Source of the DNA: an uncultured Pelagibacteraceae bacterium
Lineage (GTDB): Bacteria; Pseudomonadota; Alphaproteobacteria; Pelagibacterales; AG-422-B15
DNA: 64,000 nt
Direction of reading: 5' to 3'
Assembly (NCBI GenBank): GCA_902622985.1
Contig: CACNSH010000001.1
Span: forward strand, 128,036 to 192,035
The notes beneath the pieces were generated by a model. It was not told the DNA's origin. It was given only the letters and a program-made list of their open reading frames with translations, and did not search any database. Each line of letters begins with the position of its first letter. Positions within the stretch are counted from its first letter, which is position 1. This document shows positions 31,182-40,893 of the stretch, in pieces. The position numbers and the translations under genes are program-made.

Positions 31182-31509
31182 CTTCTTCAATAGCTTTTGC
31201 AGGATCTAGTGTTTCAACAGACTCTTCGACACTAGTAACTTCATTTCCATTAGTTTTTAATGAGCCATTTTTCTCATTAAGACGACCTTGGCGCTCATTT
31301 AGCATTCTGCTATAATGTTCAGCGTGCTGCATATAGTTTTCTGCACCTACATAATCGCCTGATGCTGCTGCATCTTTTGCTAAGACCTTGTACTTTTCAA
31401 GAACTGTCGTTAAATTGCCTCTGACTCTGGTATTATTACTACCATTACTAAAGTTTTCATTGTTTCTGTTATTTGACCTTTTGAAGGGTCGGCTTCTTCT
31501 ATTTTTCAC
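31171..31509 (-). CDS. DUF4167-domain protein
   Basis: A 112-residue basic protein with the DUF4167 core VRGNLTTVLEKYKVLAKDAAASGDYVGAENYMQHAEHYSRML. This domain is typical of alphaproteobacteria; its function is not established, though RNA-binding-like basic N-termini (NRRSRPFKRSNNRN) are common. Family members are usually longer, so this is a compact version with only a short acidic tail. It is convergent with the M23 peptidase gene. Confidence 0.8.
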   Translation of the reverse strand: MKNRRSRPFKRSNNRNNENFSNGSNNTRVRGNLTTVLEKYKVLAKDAAASGDYVGAENYMQHAEHYSRMLNERQGRLNEKNGSLKTNGNEVTSVEESVETLDPAKAIEEANS

Positions 31510-31596
31510 TTTGAAAGTTTTAACCTAATACATAGGTATTCTATTAATCGAGATTTCGTAAATTAGTGTTAAGTTCATAATTAATCAAGTTTTTAT

Positions 31597-32424
31597 TTAT
31601 ATTCTTTTTGCAACTATACACCTTGGCAGATTAGCTATGTCTTTTTCAACTGAAATAAGCTGAAAACCAGTATTTTTTAGCAATTTATCCATGGGTTTTA
31701 ATTGGTTTTGACCAATCTCAAAAATGATCAATTGTTTTTTGTTTTCATATTTAATTAAATTATTTAAAATCATTTTAAAACAACTTAACCCATCTTCTTT
31801 TGCAAAAAGGGCGATTTTAGGCTCAAATTCTCTAACATCCTTGAGCAGCTTATCTTTTAATAAAGCAGAAACATAAGGTGGATTACAAACTATAAGATCA
31901 TAATTTTTTGTATTAAATTGAGAAAAATCTGCATTGTATAATTTCAATCTATTATCATTTATTAAATTATTTTTATTCTGCTTTGCTACTTGCAAAGCAT
32001 TTTTATCTAGATCAATACCAACACCCTTAGCTTTTTTAAATTCTCTTAAAAGTGAAATTATCAAACAACCAGATCCTGTACCAAGATCTAATATTTTCAG
32101 ATTTTGATTTTTATCAGGAAAGCATTTTATAGCAGTTTCGATGATAGTTTCACTGTCAGGTCTTGGAATTAAAACTGAATTATCTACAAAGAATAAATCT
32201 TTCCAAAATTCCTTTTTATTAATTATGTATGCAATTGGTTCACTTTTTTTTCTTCTTTGAATTAGTTCTTTGTATTGATCCAGTTTGATATTATCTAGTG
32301 GCTTATTGTGACTTATATTAATTTCTTCATTAGAAATATTTAGAACATACTTCAGAAGTATTTTTTTTTCTAAAATAGGAACAGAAACATCTTCAGAGTA
32401 TAAAAGTACGTTTAGTGAAGACAT
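31597..32424 (-). CDS. prmC: PrmC: release factor glutamine methyltransferase
   Basis: A 275-residue enzyme from the ATG at 32,422-32,424 (MSSLNVLLYSED); the track's TTG start adds 7 residues and overlaps prfA, whereas the ATG leaves a 1-bp gap. LDLGTGSGCLIIS binds SAM, and CNPPYVSA is the NPPY motif of glutamine methyltransferases. It methylates the GGQ glutamine of release factors. The upstream prfA encodes its substrate, the common prfA-prmC pairing. Confidence 0.92.
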   Translation of the reverse strand: MSSLNVLLYSEDVSVPILEKKILLKYVLNISNEEINISHNKPLDNIKLDQYKELIQRRKKSEPIAYIINKKEFWKDLFFVDNSVLIPRPDSETIIETAIKCFPDKNQNLKILDLGTGSGCLIISLLREFKKAKGVGIDLDKNALQVAKQNKNNLINDNRLKLYNADFSQFNTKNYDLIVCNPPYVSALLKDKLLKDVREFEPKIALFAKEDGLSCFKMILNNLIKYENKKQLIIFEIGQNQLKPMDKLLKNTGFQLISVEKDIANLPRCIVAKRI

Positions 32425-32425
32425 A

Positions 32426-33475
32426 TTAATTGCCTTGTTCTGCAATTATTAGATTTGAAATAACTTCCTCTAAACCTGTAGAGTTTAATATTTGCTCTAG
32501 CTTGTAGAGAGTTAAATTTATACGATGGTCAGTTACTCTTCCTTGAGGAAAATTATAGGTCCTGATCCGTTCTGATCTATCGCCTGAACCAATCTGCGAT
32601 TTTCTTTTGTCCGCTATATCATCTTCCTGTTTTTTGCGCTCAAAATCATATAATCTCGTTTTCAAAACAAGCATTGCCTTTGCTTTATTCTTATGCTGAG
32701 ATTTTTCATCCTGCTGTTGCACTACAATTCCAGATGGAAGATGAGTTATTCTGACGGCACTATCAGTGGTATTAACATGTTGTCCTCCGGCACCACTTGA
32801 TCTGAATACATCTATTCTAATATCTTTATCATCAATTTTAATATCAAGGTCCTCTGCTTCAGGTAATACAACAACGCTTGCCGCAGACGTATGAACTCGT
32901 CCTTGAGACTCAGTTTCTGGAACTCTTTGAACTCGATGAACACCAGATTCAAATTTTAATTTTGAATAAACACTACTTCCTGAAATTTTTGCAACCGCTT
33001 CTTTGATGCCTCCTTTTTCAGAGTCTGAAATGGAAATATACTCAATTTTCCAGCCCTGATTTTCAGCATAACGCTGATACATGCGCAAAAGATCATTTGC
33101 AAATAGAGCAGCCTCATCTCCACCTGTTCCAGCTCTAACTTCTAAAATTACGTTTTTTTGATCCAATGGATCTTTTGGAATCATTAGTTCTTTCAAGGCA
33201 TTTTCAGCCACTACAAGCTTATCTTTCACATTATTAATCTCTGATTTAGCTATTTCAATTAAATCATCGTCATTGCCATTAATGACACTGTTTAATTCCT
33301 CTAATTCTGACTGTTGAGCTAAATATAAATTAATTTGATCATATAAAGGTTTTAACTCAGCATATTCTTTTGAAAGAGATACATATTTATCTGTATCATT
33401 CACTGATTTATTTAATTCATTTTCAAGATTTTCATATTTTTCTTGAATTTTTTCTAATTCATCTAGCTTAATCAT
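32426..33475 (-). CDS. prfA: Peptide chain release factor 1
   Basis: A 349-residue class I release factor. The catalytic loop is [15 protein letters not shown], modified by PrmC. The segment [17 protein letters not shown] is the RF1 version (RF2 differs here), so it reads UAA and UAG. It overlaps the end of ispG by 8 bp and is followed by prmC after 1 bp. Confidence 0.94.
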   Translation of the reverse strand: MIKLDELEKIQEKYENLENELNKSVNDTDKYVSLSKEYAELKPLYDQINLYLAQQSELEELNSVINGNDDDLIEIAKSEINNVKDKLVVAENALKELMIPKDPLDQKNVILEVRAGTGGDEAALFANDLLRMYQRYAENQGWKIEYISISDSEKGGIKEAVAKISGSSVYSKLKFESGVHRVQRVPETESQGRVHTSAASVVVLPEAEDLDIKIDDKDIRIDVFRSSGAGGQHVNTTDSAVRITHLPSGIVVQQQDEKSQHKNKAKAMLVLKTRLYDFERKKQEDDIADKRKSQIGSGDRSERIRTYNFPQGRVTDHRINLTLYKLEQILNSTGLEEVISNLIIAEQGN

Positions 33476-34559
33476 GAAGAGATTGAATTTTTTTCTCTAC
33501 AAGATTAACAACATGATCAACTATTTCAGGATTTTTTATTTTATGGTCAGCTACGCCTGACAAATAAATCATATTATTCCCTTTTCCACCGCCGGTTACC
33601 CCAATATCACTATTTAATGCTTCTCCCGGACCGTTTACAACACAGCCAATAATTGAGAGAGTTATGGGATCTTTAATGTGTGACAGTCTTCTTTCAAGCT
33701 CACGAACTGTATCAATTACTGGAAAAGCCTGTCTAGCACAAGAAGGGCAGGAAATAATTTTAATACCCCTAGAAGCTAAATTTAAACTCTTCAATATCTC
33801 GTGACCTACTTTAATTTCCTCTACTGGATCTGCTGTTAATGAAACTCTAATTGTATCTCCGATCCCTTGTGAGAGAAGATTACCAATACTTATGGATGAC
33901 TTAATTGAGCCCGATAAATAAGTTCCTGCTTCTGTTAATCCAACATGAAATGGATAATCACAAAGTTTTGCTAATTTTTCATAAGCTTCAATTGTAGTAA
34001 ATACATCTGATGCTTTTACACTTATTTTGAAATTATCAAAATTATTATCTTCAAGCAGGCGAATATTTGCTATTGCGCTATCGACTAAGGCATTAGCACA
34101 GGGTTCACTGTATTTTTTTAGAATTTTTTCATCAATGGAGCCTGCATTTACTCCTATGCGCATACAAATGTTATTTTGTTTAGCTGCATTAATAACCTCA
34201 ATAATTTTATCTGCTCCAATATTGCCAGGATTTATTCTTAAGCAAGCAGCGCCTGCATCTGCAGCTTCGATCGCACGCTTGTAGTGAAAGTGAATATCTG
34301 CAACGATTGGTACATCCACGTAATTAATGATCTCTCTTAGAGATTCTGTAGATTCTTGATCGGGACAAGATACCCTAACAATATCTGCACCTTCAGATAC
34401 TAAATCATTGATTTGTTCTAAGGTTGCATTAACATCTGATGTGAGCGTATTTGTCATTGATTGCACAGAAATTTTTGCATCACCGCCAACTTCTACACTT
34501 CCAACCTTAATCTTCTTTGAACGCCTGCGTATTATTTTGTTTAGAGAGTACTGACTCAT
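33468..34559 (-). CDS. ispG: IspG: 4-hydroxy-3-methylbut-2-enyl diphosphate synthase
   Basis: A 363-residue iron-sulfur enzyme of the MEP isoprenoid pathway. [13 protein letters not shown] opens the TIM barrel. The C-terminal [4Fe-4S] site is formed by CPSCARQAF and GCVVNGPGE. It converts the cyclic MEcPP to HMBPP in the cytoplasm. It is the middle gene of a minus-strand run rodZ-like-ispG-prfA-prmC; a RodZ-like gene next to ispG is seen in many proteobacteria. Confidence 0.94.
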   Translation of the reverse strand: MSQYSLNKIIRRRSKKIKVGSVEVGGDAKISVQSMTNTLTSDVNATLEQINDLVSEGADIVRVSCPDQESTESLREIINYVDVPIVADIHFHYKRAIEAADAGAACLRINPGNIGADKIIEVINAAKQNNICMRIGVNAGSIDEKILKKYSEPCANALVDSAIANIRLLEDNNFDNFKISVKASDVFTTIEAYEKLAKLCDYPFHVGLTEAGTYLSGSIKSSISIGNLLSQGIGDTIRVSLTADPVEEIKVGHEILKSLNLASRGIKIISCPSCARQAFPVIDTVRELERRLSHIKDPITLSIIGCVVNGPGEALNSDIGVTGGGKGNNMIYLSGVADHKIKNPEIVDHVVNLVEKKIQSLHD

Positions 34560-34614
34560 AATTATTTATAAATTAGGTAGGTATTAAATATAATGAAAGA
34601 ATTGATTTGAAAAC

Positions 34615-35406
34615 TTAAAAAATCTGTTTTCTACCTATCTCGCCTATAGAGCCAAGAAATTTTATTTGGCCGTTGTTCACTTTTATTGAAATGAGGCCCA
34701 TATTCCCCGAGGTTACAAATATTTCGTCATTTTTTGATACCTCAAGATTAAGCTCTTCACCCTCTTTGAAAACCTGACTAACTAATATTTCCTTTGAGTT
34801 ATCAACTTCTATCCAAACTTCATTGTCAAATAATATTGATAAACTGACAGTTTCCAAAAAATTTTGCTTATTGTCGGATAAGCTAGTAGATCGTTTTGAA
34901 TTACTTAAAGACGGATTTAACTTTTCTGTATTTAATTGATTAAAATTCAAGAATTTATTTTCAGCTGAATTATTTTCTAGATTATTTTGAGTTACTATTT
35001 CAGTATTATCTGATTTCAATTCAACAGATAAATTGTTATTTTTTAGGGAATAATTAAAGCTTAAAATTATAACAACTAAAAATAATGGTAATAGAATTTG
35101 GAATTTAAGATTATTTATCAGCGATAAAGTAGAATTAGCCACTGATAGATTGTTCGATAACTTAGTAGAATTTTCTATTGAGGAATTAGTAAAAGTAACT
35201 TTTTTTTTAGGAACCTCTACACCTAGGTGTTTTGCGTATAAAAAAAGTAGGTGTCTTTGTGGAAATGAGTCCACTTCACTTTCACTAAGATTTTCAATTT
35301 TGAATATTACTTTTTTTGAAATATTTGTCTCTTTACTTAAATCATCTACTGAAAAGCCCCTTGCCTCTCTCTGGTTCTTTAGTTCTAATAGAAAATTTTG
35401 ATACAT
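34615..35406 (-). CDS. RodZ-like HTH membrane protein
   Basis: A 263-residue protein with a RodZ-type arrangement. Residues about 8-70 form a Cro/CI-like helix-turn-helix (SVDDLSKETNISKKVIFKIE). A single membrane helix (LLPLFLVVIILSFNYSL) lies at about 110-127. A low-complexity linker rich in N and S leads to a C-terminal DUF4115-like beta domain. In other bacteria RodZ links MreB to the wall-elongation machinery. The HTH may bind MreB rather than DNA. Upstream of ispG, as in many proteobacteria. Confidence 0.78.
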   Translation of the reverse strand: MYQNFLLELKNQREARGFSVDDLSKETNISKKVIFKIENLSESEVDSFPQRHLLFLYAKHLGVEVPKKKVTFTNSSIENSTKLSNNLSVANSTLSLINNLKFQILLPLFLVVIILSFNYSLKNNNLSVELKSDNTEIVTQNNLENNSAENKFLNFNQLNTEKLNPSLSNSKRSTSLSDNKQNFLETVSLSILFDNEVWIEVDNSKEILVSQVFKEGEELNLEVSKNDEIFVTSGNMGLISIKVNNGQIKFLGSIGEIGRKQIF

Positions 35407-35506
35407 ATGATCTAAATTAATTAAACCTTAATCTAAAAAAAATAAACCCATCAATTACCCAAAATGATTATTTCTTAAAGAATAGTAGTTTAGATCAAGC
35501 ATGGCA

Positions 35507-36727
35507 CTATATCTGGTCGAGCTGAAATACAGTATGTAGTGCATTTACAGCCTTTTCAGTTTTATCTTTATCTATCAAGACGCTTATCTTTATTTCTGAT
35601 GTTGAGATTACTTCAATATTGATTTTATTTTTGGATAAACATTCAAACATTTTTGCAGCTATACCTGGTTGATTTCTCATTCCTGATCCAATGATGGAAA
35701 CTTTTGAGAGGTTTTTTTCGTTTAAAACTTTTGAAATCTTAAGTTTTTTTTGTAAATTTTCTAAAATTTTTAATGCTTTATCAAGATCTATCATCGGGAT
35801 TGTAAAAGTAAGATTTGTCATTTTTCTCTCAATAAAATTGTTCTGAACAATCATATCAACATTAACTGAATTCTCTGCAAGCTTATTAAAAATCTCTGCA
35901 GCAACTCCCGGTTTATCTTCCACATCAATGAGAGTTATTTTTGCCTCATCTTTAGAATAAGCAACTCCTGTCACTGCCCTATCATTTTCATTATTTACAT
36001 CATTTGAAATTAAAGTTCCCTTATCAGACGGACTGAATGTTGATCGAACATATACGTCTACATCATTACTCATTGCAGATTCAACTGAGGCTGTTTGCAA
36101 AACTTTAGCCCCTTGTGAAGCCATTTCGATCATCTCTTCATAAGAAATTTTGTCTAGTCTTCTTACATTTTCTGTCATTCTGGGATCGGAGGTGTAAACT
36201 CCATCAACATCAGTATAAATATCGCACCTTTCAGCTTTTATTGCTGAAGCAATGAATACTGCAGTGTTATCTGAACCTCCACGACCAATAGTCGTAATTC
36301 TGCCCTCAGTTGAAATACCTTGAAAACCAGCTACGACAGCAATCTTCTTGTTTTCAAAATCGTTAATGATTTTATCCGGAATCACTTTATCAATAAATGA
36401 GTTTCTGTGCGAGCCTCTGGTAATTATTGGGACTTGCCAACCAAGCCAAGATCGAGATGGTAGACCTATTTTTTTTAGAGCCAGTGACATTAATCCTGCA
36501 GTTACTTGCTCTCCTGATGAAACAACAACATCGTATTCACTATCATCATTATAATTTATCTTATCAACATGCTTTATTAGCTGATTAGTGGCTCCAGACA
36601 TAGCGGAAACAACTACAACTATATTGTTGCCTTTATCATATTCTGATTTGACAATATTTGCTGCGGATTCAATTAATTCAGTTGTAGCTACTGATGTTCC
36701 GCCAAATTTTAAAACTATAGTGGACAT
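35507..36727 (-). CDS. lysC: Aspartate kinase
   Basis: A 406-residue aspartokinase. VLKFGGTSVA at the N-terminus binds ATP; GRGGSDNTAVF lies in the active site. Two ACT domains occupy the last 150 residues (VEDKPGVAAEIFN and GSGMRNQPGIAAKMF), the usual site of feedback control by lysine/threonine. It phosphorylates aspartate as the first step toward lysine, threonine and methionine. Monocistronic, divergent from ubiG. Confidence 0.94.
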   Translation of the reverse strand: MSTIVLKFGGTSVATTELIESAANIVKSEYDKGNNIVVVVSAMSGATNQLIKHVDKINYNDDSEYDVVVSSGEQVTAGLMSLALKKIGLPSRSWLGWQVPIITRGSHRNSFIDKVIPDKIINDFENKKIAVVAGFQGISTEGRITTIGRGGSDNTAVFIASAIKAERCDIYTDVDGVYTSDPRMTENVRRLDKISYEEMIEMASQGAKVLQTASVESAMSNDVDVYVRSTFSPSDKGTLISNDVNNENDRAVTGVAYSKDEAKITLIDVEDKPGVAAEIFNKLAENSVNVDMIVQNNFIERKMTNLTFTIPMIDLDKALKILENLQKKLKISKVLNEKNLSKVSIIGSGMRNQPGIAAKMFECLSKNKINIEVISTSEIKISVLIDKDKTEKAVNALHTVFQLDQI

Positions 36728-36828
36728 TTGACTTTTCGTTATTAAATTCTGTTACGTAATATTCTAAATGAAAACAAGGATTACTTGAATACTATACTTT
36801 AATCAAGTATTAGTTAAATGATTGATTT

Positions 36829-37560
36829 ATGGACATTTCTTCGATTGATAAAACTGAAATTGATAAGTTTAAAAACCTTGCCAAGGAATGGTGGAAGCAT
36901 GATGGCAAGTTTAAAACACTGCATAAATTTAACCCCATAAGACTGGAATATATAATCAATACAATTAAAGATCATTATGCAATAGACCGAAAAAATGAAT
37001 TACCTTTAAAGGGATTATCAGTTTTGGATATTGGATGTGGTGGAGGACTAATGAGTGAACCTTTAGCAAGATTAGGTGCAGAGGTAACTGGCATTGATGC
37101 TTTAGAGAAAAATTGCATCACTGCAAAAATTCATGCTGAGGAAAATAATTTAGATATTAATTATCTTAATACAACTGCTGAGAATCTTAACAAAAATAAA
37201 AAGTATGACATCATTTTAAATTTGGAAGTAATAGAACATGTAAATAATCCAAAAAATTTTATTAAAGAATGTAGTGGCCTGGTATCTAATAATGGCATTA
37301 TGTTTATAGCAACTATTAATAAATCTATCTTTTCGCTTATTTTTGCAAAATTTATGGCTGAATATGTATTAGGATTTCTTCCAAAAGGCACACATGATTG
37401 GAATAAATTTTTAACTCCTGAGGACATTTACTCTTTTTTTATTCAAAACAACTTTGAAGTGATTAGTAATACAGGTGTAAATTATAATCCATTAAGGGAC
37501 GAATGGTTTATGTCTAAAAGAATGGATGCAAATTTTATTATTTCTGGAAAAAAAAATTAA
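36829..37560 (+). CDS. ubiG: UbiG: ubiquinone O-methyltransferase
   Basis: A 243-residue SAM methyltransferase. DIGCGGGLMSEPLARLGAEVTGID is the UbiG motif I block, and NLEVIEHVNNP follows. The N-terminal EWWKHDGKFKTLHKFNPIRLEYI is the UbiG hallmark. It methylates hydroxyls of the quinone ring during ubiquinone synthesis, implying aerobic respiration. Ends convergently on the DUF1178 gene with a 4 bp overlap. Confidence 0.93.
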   Translation: MDISSIDKTEIDKFKNLAKEWWKHDGKFKTLHKFNPIRLEYIINTIKDHYAIDRKNELPLKGLSVLDIGCGGGLMSEPLARLGAEVTGIDALEKNCITAKIHAEENNLDINYLNTTAENLNKNKKYDIILNLEVIEHVNNPKNFIKECSGLVSNNGIMFIATINKSIFSLIFAKFMAEYVLGFLPKGTHDWNKFLTPEDIYSFFIQNNFEVISNTGVNYNPLRDEWFMSKRMDANFIISGKKN

Positions 37561-37973
37561 TTATCTTCTTTTATCCATGGAATAGAAGTTACCTCAATAC
37601 CCTCATCATTTAAATCAGTAACTTCTTCTTTAGTTGCGTTACCGTATACTGGCTTTTTATTAGACTTACTGTAGTGAATTTTTCTTGCTTCGTATGCAAA
37701 CTGGTCTCCGACAAACTCAAAATTTTGTTTAACAAATTTATTTACTTCTTTTACTTTATTTCGAAAGTCTCTGAGTGCATTTTCGTTTGAAGTAACGTTA
37801 GTTTTTTTTATGGATACATTTGGCCTTGAAAGTTCTTTAGTAATATTTGAAGACCCGCACGAAACACATTGAACTAACTTTTTTTTGATTTGTGTTTCAC
37901 ATGACTTAGATGAGCCAAACCAACCTTCAAATGAATGAGAACAGTCACTGCATTGTAAATTAAAAACGATCAT
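37557..37973 (-). CDS. DUF1178 zinc-ribbon-like protein
   Basis: A 138-residue protein of the alphaproteobacterial DUF1178 family. The N-terminus has CSDCSHSFEGWFGSS and CVSCGSSNITKELSRP, giving four cysteines in a zinc-ribbon arrangement. The function is unknown. The neighbourhood grxC-nit-DUF1178 next to ubiG is widely conserved in alphaproteobacteria. It starts 27 bp after the nitrilase-family gene. Confidence 0.85.
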   Translation of the reverse strand: MIVFNLQCSDCSHSFEGWFGSSKSCETQIKKKLVQCVSCGSSNITKELSRPNVSIKKTNVTSNENALRDFRNKVKEVNKFVKQNFEFVGDQFAYEARKIHYSKSNKKPVYGNATKEEVTDLNDEGIEVTSIPWIKEDN

Positions 37974-38000
37974 TATAAATCTATATTGTAATTATATTGT

Positions 38001-38816
38001 TTATTTCAATATTTGTGTCCTGAAACTTGGTATATTAGCTCTAATTTTAGCAAGCTTTTTAAAGTCCAAACTAGCCATTATAATGCCTTTTCCTGCCTTT
38101 TTTTCAGCCAAAATCTCACCCCATGGAGATACAATTAGACTGTGTCCATAGGTACGGCGTTTTAATGAATTTTTTCCATACTGCGCAGGAGCTAAAACAT
38201 AAGAACCATTTTCAATAGCTCGTGTTTTTACAAGATTGTGCCAGTGAGCTTTACCTGTAGTGGTTGTGAATGCTGAAGGAATAGTAATTAACTTTGCCCC
38301 CATCATCACTTGTTTTCTATAAAGTTCTGGGAATCTTAAATCATAACAAATTGATAAACCAATTTTTCCCCAAGGAGTATTAGTAATCACAACTTTTTTA
38401 CCTGGTTTAAAGATTTTGGATTCTTTATAGTTTTCTTTTTTGGATATTTTCACATCAAACATATGAATTTTATCGTACTTGCATTGAATATTACCTTTGC
38501 TATTTATCAAATAGGAGCGATTATATAATTTGTTCTTATTGTCTTTGATAACAATAGAGCCAAGCAAGATCCATACTGATTTTTTCTTTGCAATTCTTGT
38601 AAATTCAATGAGAAATGGATCGTCCTTCTCCAGAAATACTGACCTTTTTAATTTTTGTCGATCTAATGAAATAATATTTGTAACTTCTGGAGTTGTAATA
38701 AAAGTGGCACCTTTATCAATAGCTTTATTTGAAAGGTCTTTTGTTTCTTTTAAATTTTTATAAATATCTGAACACGATGTAAGCTGAAGACAGGCGGCTC
38801 TTAAATTATTTTTCAT
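38001..38816 (-). CDS. Carbon-nitrogen hydrolase (Nit family amidase)
   Basis: A 271-residue amidase of the nitrilase superfamily. The Glu-Lys-Cys triad is seen as TTPEVTN, KIHMFDV and SICYDLRFPELY. These soluble enzymes often hydrolyse deaminated glutathione or other omega-amides. It follows the glutaredoxin gene (11 bp overlap on the minus strand), a frequent partner; glutathione-related repair fits, but the substrate is not proven. Confidence 0.87.
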   Translation of the reverse strand: MKNNLRAACLQLTSCSDIYKNLKETKDLSNKAIDKGATFITTPEVTNIISLDRQKLKRSVFLEKDDPFLIEFTRIAKKKSVWILLGSIVIKDNKNKLYNRSYLINSKGNIQCKYDKIHMFDVKISKKENYKESKIFKPGKKVVITNTPWGKIGLSICYDLRFPELYRKQVMMGAKLITIPSAFTTTTGKAHWHNLVKTRAIENGSYVLAPAQYGKNSLKRRTYGHSLIVSPWGEILAEKKAGKGIIMASLDFKKLAKIRANIPSFRTQILK

Positions 38817-39069
38817 TTAAAATTTTATCAAGCGTGCCAGACATCTCAAGCTTATTTAATTCTTCAAATCCGCCAATATGCAGCTCTTTAAAAAAAATTT
38901 GTGGAACAGTTCTTTTTCCATTAGCTTTCTCTAACATAATATCTCTTTGGGAGGGATCGTCTTGAATATTAATTTCTTGATATTTAATTTGTTTTTTATT
39001 AAGGAGTTTTTTTGCTAAGTCGCAATATCCACAATTATAGGACGAATAAATAATTATTTGGTCGCTCAT
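38806..39069 (-). CDS. grxC: Glutaredoxin 3
   Basis: An 87-residue glutaredoxin starting at the ATG at 39,067-39,069 (MSDQIIIYSSYNCGYC); the track start is a TTG 7 codons earlier. The redox motif is CGYC near residue 13, followed by KRTVPQIFF (cis-Pro) and IGGFEEL, the glutathione-binding segment. It reduces disulfides with glutathione. Precedes the Nit gene and follows the serine hydrolase. Confidence 0.92.
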   Translation of the reverse strand: MSDQIIIYSSYNCGYCDLAKKLLNKKQIKYQEINIQDDPSQRDIMLEKANGKRTVPQIFFKELHIGGFEELNKLEMSGTLDKILNEK

Positions 39070-39073
39070 TAAT

Positions 39074-40177
39074 TTAGATCCTATTATCAAAGTAATTTAT
39101 GATTTCAGAAATATTTTCAATAACTTTATCATCTTCCATATAAGTTTCACCTAATCGAACAACGATCATATCCTTAGACGGAATAATTAATATATATTGC
39201 CCACCAAAACCTGCCGCATAGTAAGCATCCTTTGGAAGTCCTCGTGTAAATGCTGGATGAGGCATCCAAAACTGGTTGCTATACATTTGGTAAGTATTTT
39301 TAGCTGGAGTTCTTGTATCATCAATCCATTCTTTTGATACAATTCTCTCCCCATCCCATAATCCGTCTCTTAAATATAAATATCCAAATCTTGCATAATC
39401 CCTTGCGTTTGCAAAAATTGAGCTGCCACCAATGAAAGTTCCAGAATTATCAAATTCGAAGATCGAATTTTTTATGCCTATTTTATCAATAAGGTTGCTT
39501 TTTATGAAATCTAAATATTCAATTCCTTGAGCTTCAAGCTTTGTTCTTATTATTTGACTTATAATATTAGTTTCTCCAGTCGAGTAGTTGTATTTCATGC
39601 CTGGTAGAGGAGTTTTTAGTTTCATGGATGACGCAAACTCAGCTTGATCAAATCTTCCCTGCCCAAATAACATATCCAATGTATCTGACCTTCCACTCAA
39701 TTCATATTCCTCAACATAATCCAGCCCTGACTGCATATTAAGCATATGTCCTATGGAAATATTTTTTCTATTGTCATCCCAGCTTGGTAAGAGATTTGTT
39801 TCATCTTTTGATAGTATGAAACCCCTATCAATCATCATTCCAGTCAATAGACCAATATAGCTTTTTGCCATTGAATAGGAGACAAGTTTAGTATCTTGTG
39901 TAATAGGAGAATTATACTTTTCAAAGACAATACTTCCATCTTGAATAATTAAAAGTGCATTCGTACGTCCCAATTCATCGTAAGAATCATCAGAAAAAGT
40001 ATAATTAATAATTGTACTAAACTCTTCGTCATCAATTTTTATTAAATTTTCCGGCCATGTATTTGTTGGCCATTCGACTGTTTCATTATGTGGTAATTGA
40101 TTAACTATAGCTAATGATGGATTGACCCAAATTAAAATAAAGGATAAACACGTTATAAATTTTATAATTTTATGCAT
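39074..40177 (-). CDS. Beta-lactamase-family serine hydrolase (class C-like)
   Basis: A 367-residue exported protein. Signal peptide: about residues 1-23 (IIKFITCLSFILIWVNPSLA). The catalytic SxxK is SMAK, and YNYSTGETN corresponds to the YxN region. Such proteins range from beta-lactamases to esterases and peptide hydrolases; resistance is not implied. It starts within a 6-bp ATGCAT shared with the divergent gene at 40,172. Confidence 0.82.
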   Translation of the reverse strand: MHKIIKFITCLSFILIWVNPSLAIVNQLPHNETVEWPTNTWPENLIKIDDEEFSTIINYTFSDDSYDELGRTNALLIIQDGSIVFEKYNSPITQDTKLVSYSMAKSYIGLLTGMMIDRGFILSKDETNLLPSWDDNRKNISIGHMLNMQSGLDYVEEYELSGRSDTLDMLFGQGRFDQAEFASSMKLKTPLPGMKYNYSTGETNIISQIIRTKLEAQGIEYLDFIKSNLIDKIGIKNSIFEFDNSGTFIGGSSIFANARDYARFGYLYLRDGLWDGERIVSKEWIDDTRTPAKNTYQMYSNQFWMPHPAFTRGLPKDAYYAAGFGGQYILIIPSKDMIVVRLGETYMEDDKVIENISEIINYFDNRI

Positions 40178-40516
40178 AAAGTATCTCGATTTATTTATAA
40201 CATATTAGTAATATTTACATCATTTTTTTTTATAAATACTAGTATTGCAAAGTCTGATGAAACTCTCATTGGATTGAATGCTTCAGCAAAGCACTATTGT
40301 GTTTGTTTCTTTATTTCAGAGATGAAAAGTGATTATTGTGACGAAGCATATGATCGTGTTATTACTGCTTCAGTTTCAGACGATGAATTATTCAGTCAAA
40401 TTAAATTATTAGGTTACAATAAAGATGAGGGGAAAAAAGAAATTTCAATTGAATATGGAGAATATAAAATAGTCTCTGTTTTCACTGAGGAAACAGGTTG
40501 TTATTTCAAAAAATAA
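40172..40516 (+). CDS. Small exported cysteine-containing protein of unknown function
   Basis: A 114-residue protein with a signal peptide (residues about 1-26, ILVIFTSFFFINTSIAKS) and a mature part with four Cys residues (CVC, one at SDYC, one near the end), suggesting disulfides in the periplasm. I do not recognise a family. Its ATG lies inside ATGCAT together with the start of the divergent hydrolase, and no clear ribosome-binding site fits, so the true start could be later. It is convergent with mutT (16 bp overlap). Confidence 0.65.
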   Translation: MHKVSRFIYNILVIFTSFFFINTSIAKSDETLIGLNASAKHYCVCFFISEMKSDYCDEAYDRVITASVSDDELFSQIKLLGYNKDEGKKEISIEYGEYKIVSVFTEETGCYFKK

Positions 40517-40893
40517 TTAACAACTTTAGTATTTGCAGGCAATAATTTTACTTTCTTCAAATCCTTTGCGGACACCCATCGTAAAAGTTCCCCTTCTCTA
40601 CTTATAATTTTTCCTGTCCATTCTGTTACCTCGAATACATACATCATTAATAAAAATGAACGATACTGGTGCTTAAAAAATTCATAGTTTGATAATTTGC
40701 TTATATCTATTTTAATATTTAATTCTTCCTTTAGCTCCCTAAATAATGCAACTGCAAAATTTTCGTAATTTTTCAATTTTCCACCTGGAAACTCCCAAGA
40801 ATTGATAAAAGAATCCTTATGTTTTCTGCTCATTAAGAGAATTTCGCCATTTTTATTTTTTATAATTGCGGAAGAGCAAAATACTACCTTCAT
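40501..40893 (-). CDS. mutT: MutT-like NUDIX hydrolase
   Basis: A 130-residue NUDIX protein. The box reads GGKLKNYENFAVALFRELKEEL, matching GX5EX7REUXEEXGU. MutT cleans oxidised nucleotides such as 8-oxo-dGTP. Its ATG overlaps the TGA of argJ (ACATGA), so the pair is translationally coupled, as in several alphaproteobacteria. It could also act on other nucleoside diphosphates. Confidence 0.85.
   Translation of the reverse strand: MKVVFCSSAIIKNKNGEILLMSRKHKDSFINSWEFPGGKLKNYENFAVALFRELKEELNIKIDISKLSNYEFFKHQYRSFLLMMYVFEVTEWTGKIISREGELLRWVSAKDLKKVKLLPANTKVVNYFLK

Noticed and set aside
39074-40177. Antibiotic-resistance beta-lactamase
   Set aside because: Only the general SxxK fold is shown; this family is mostly non-resistance hydrolases.
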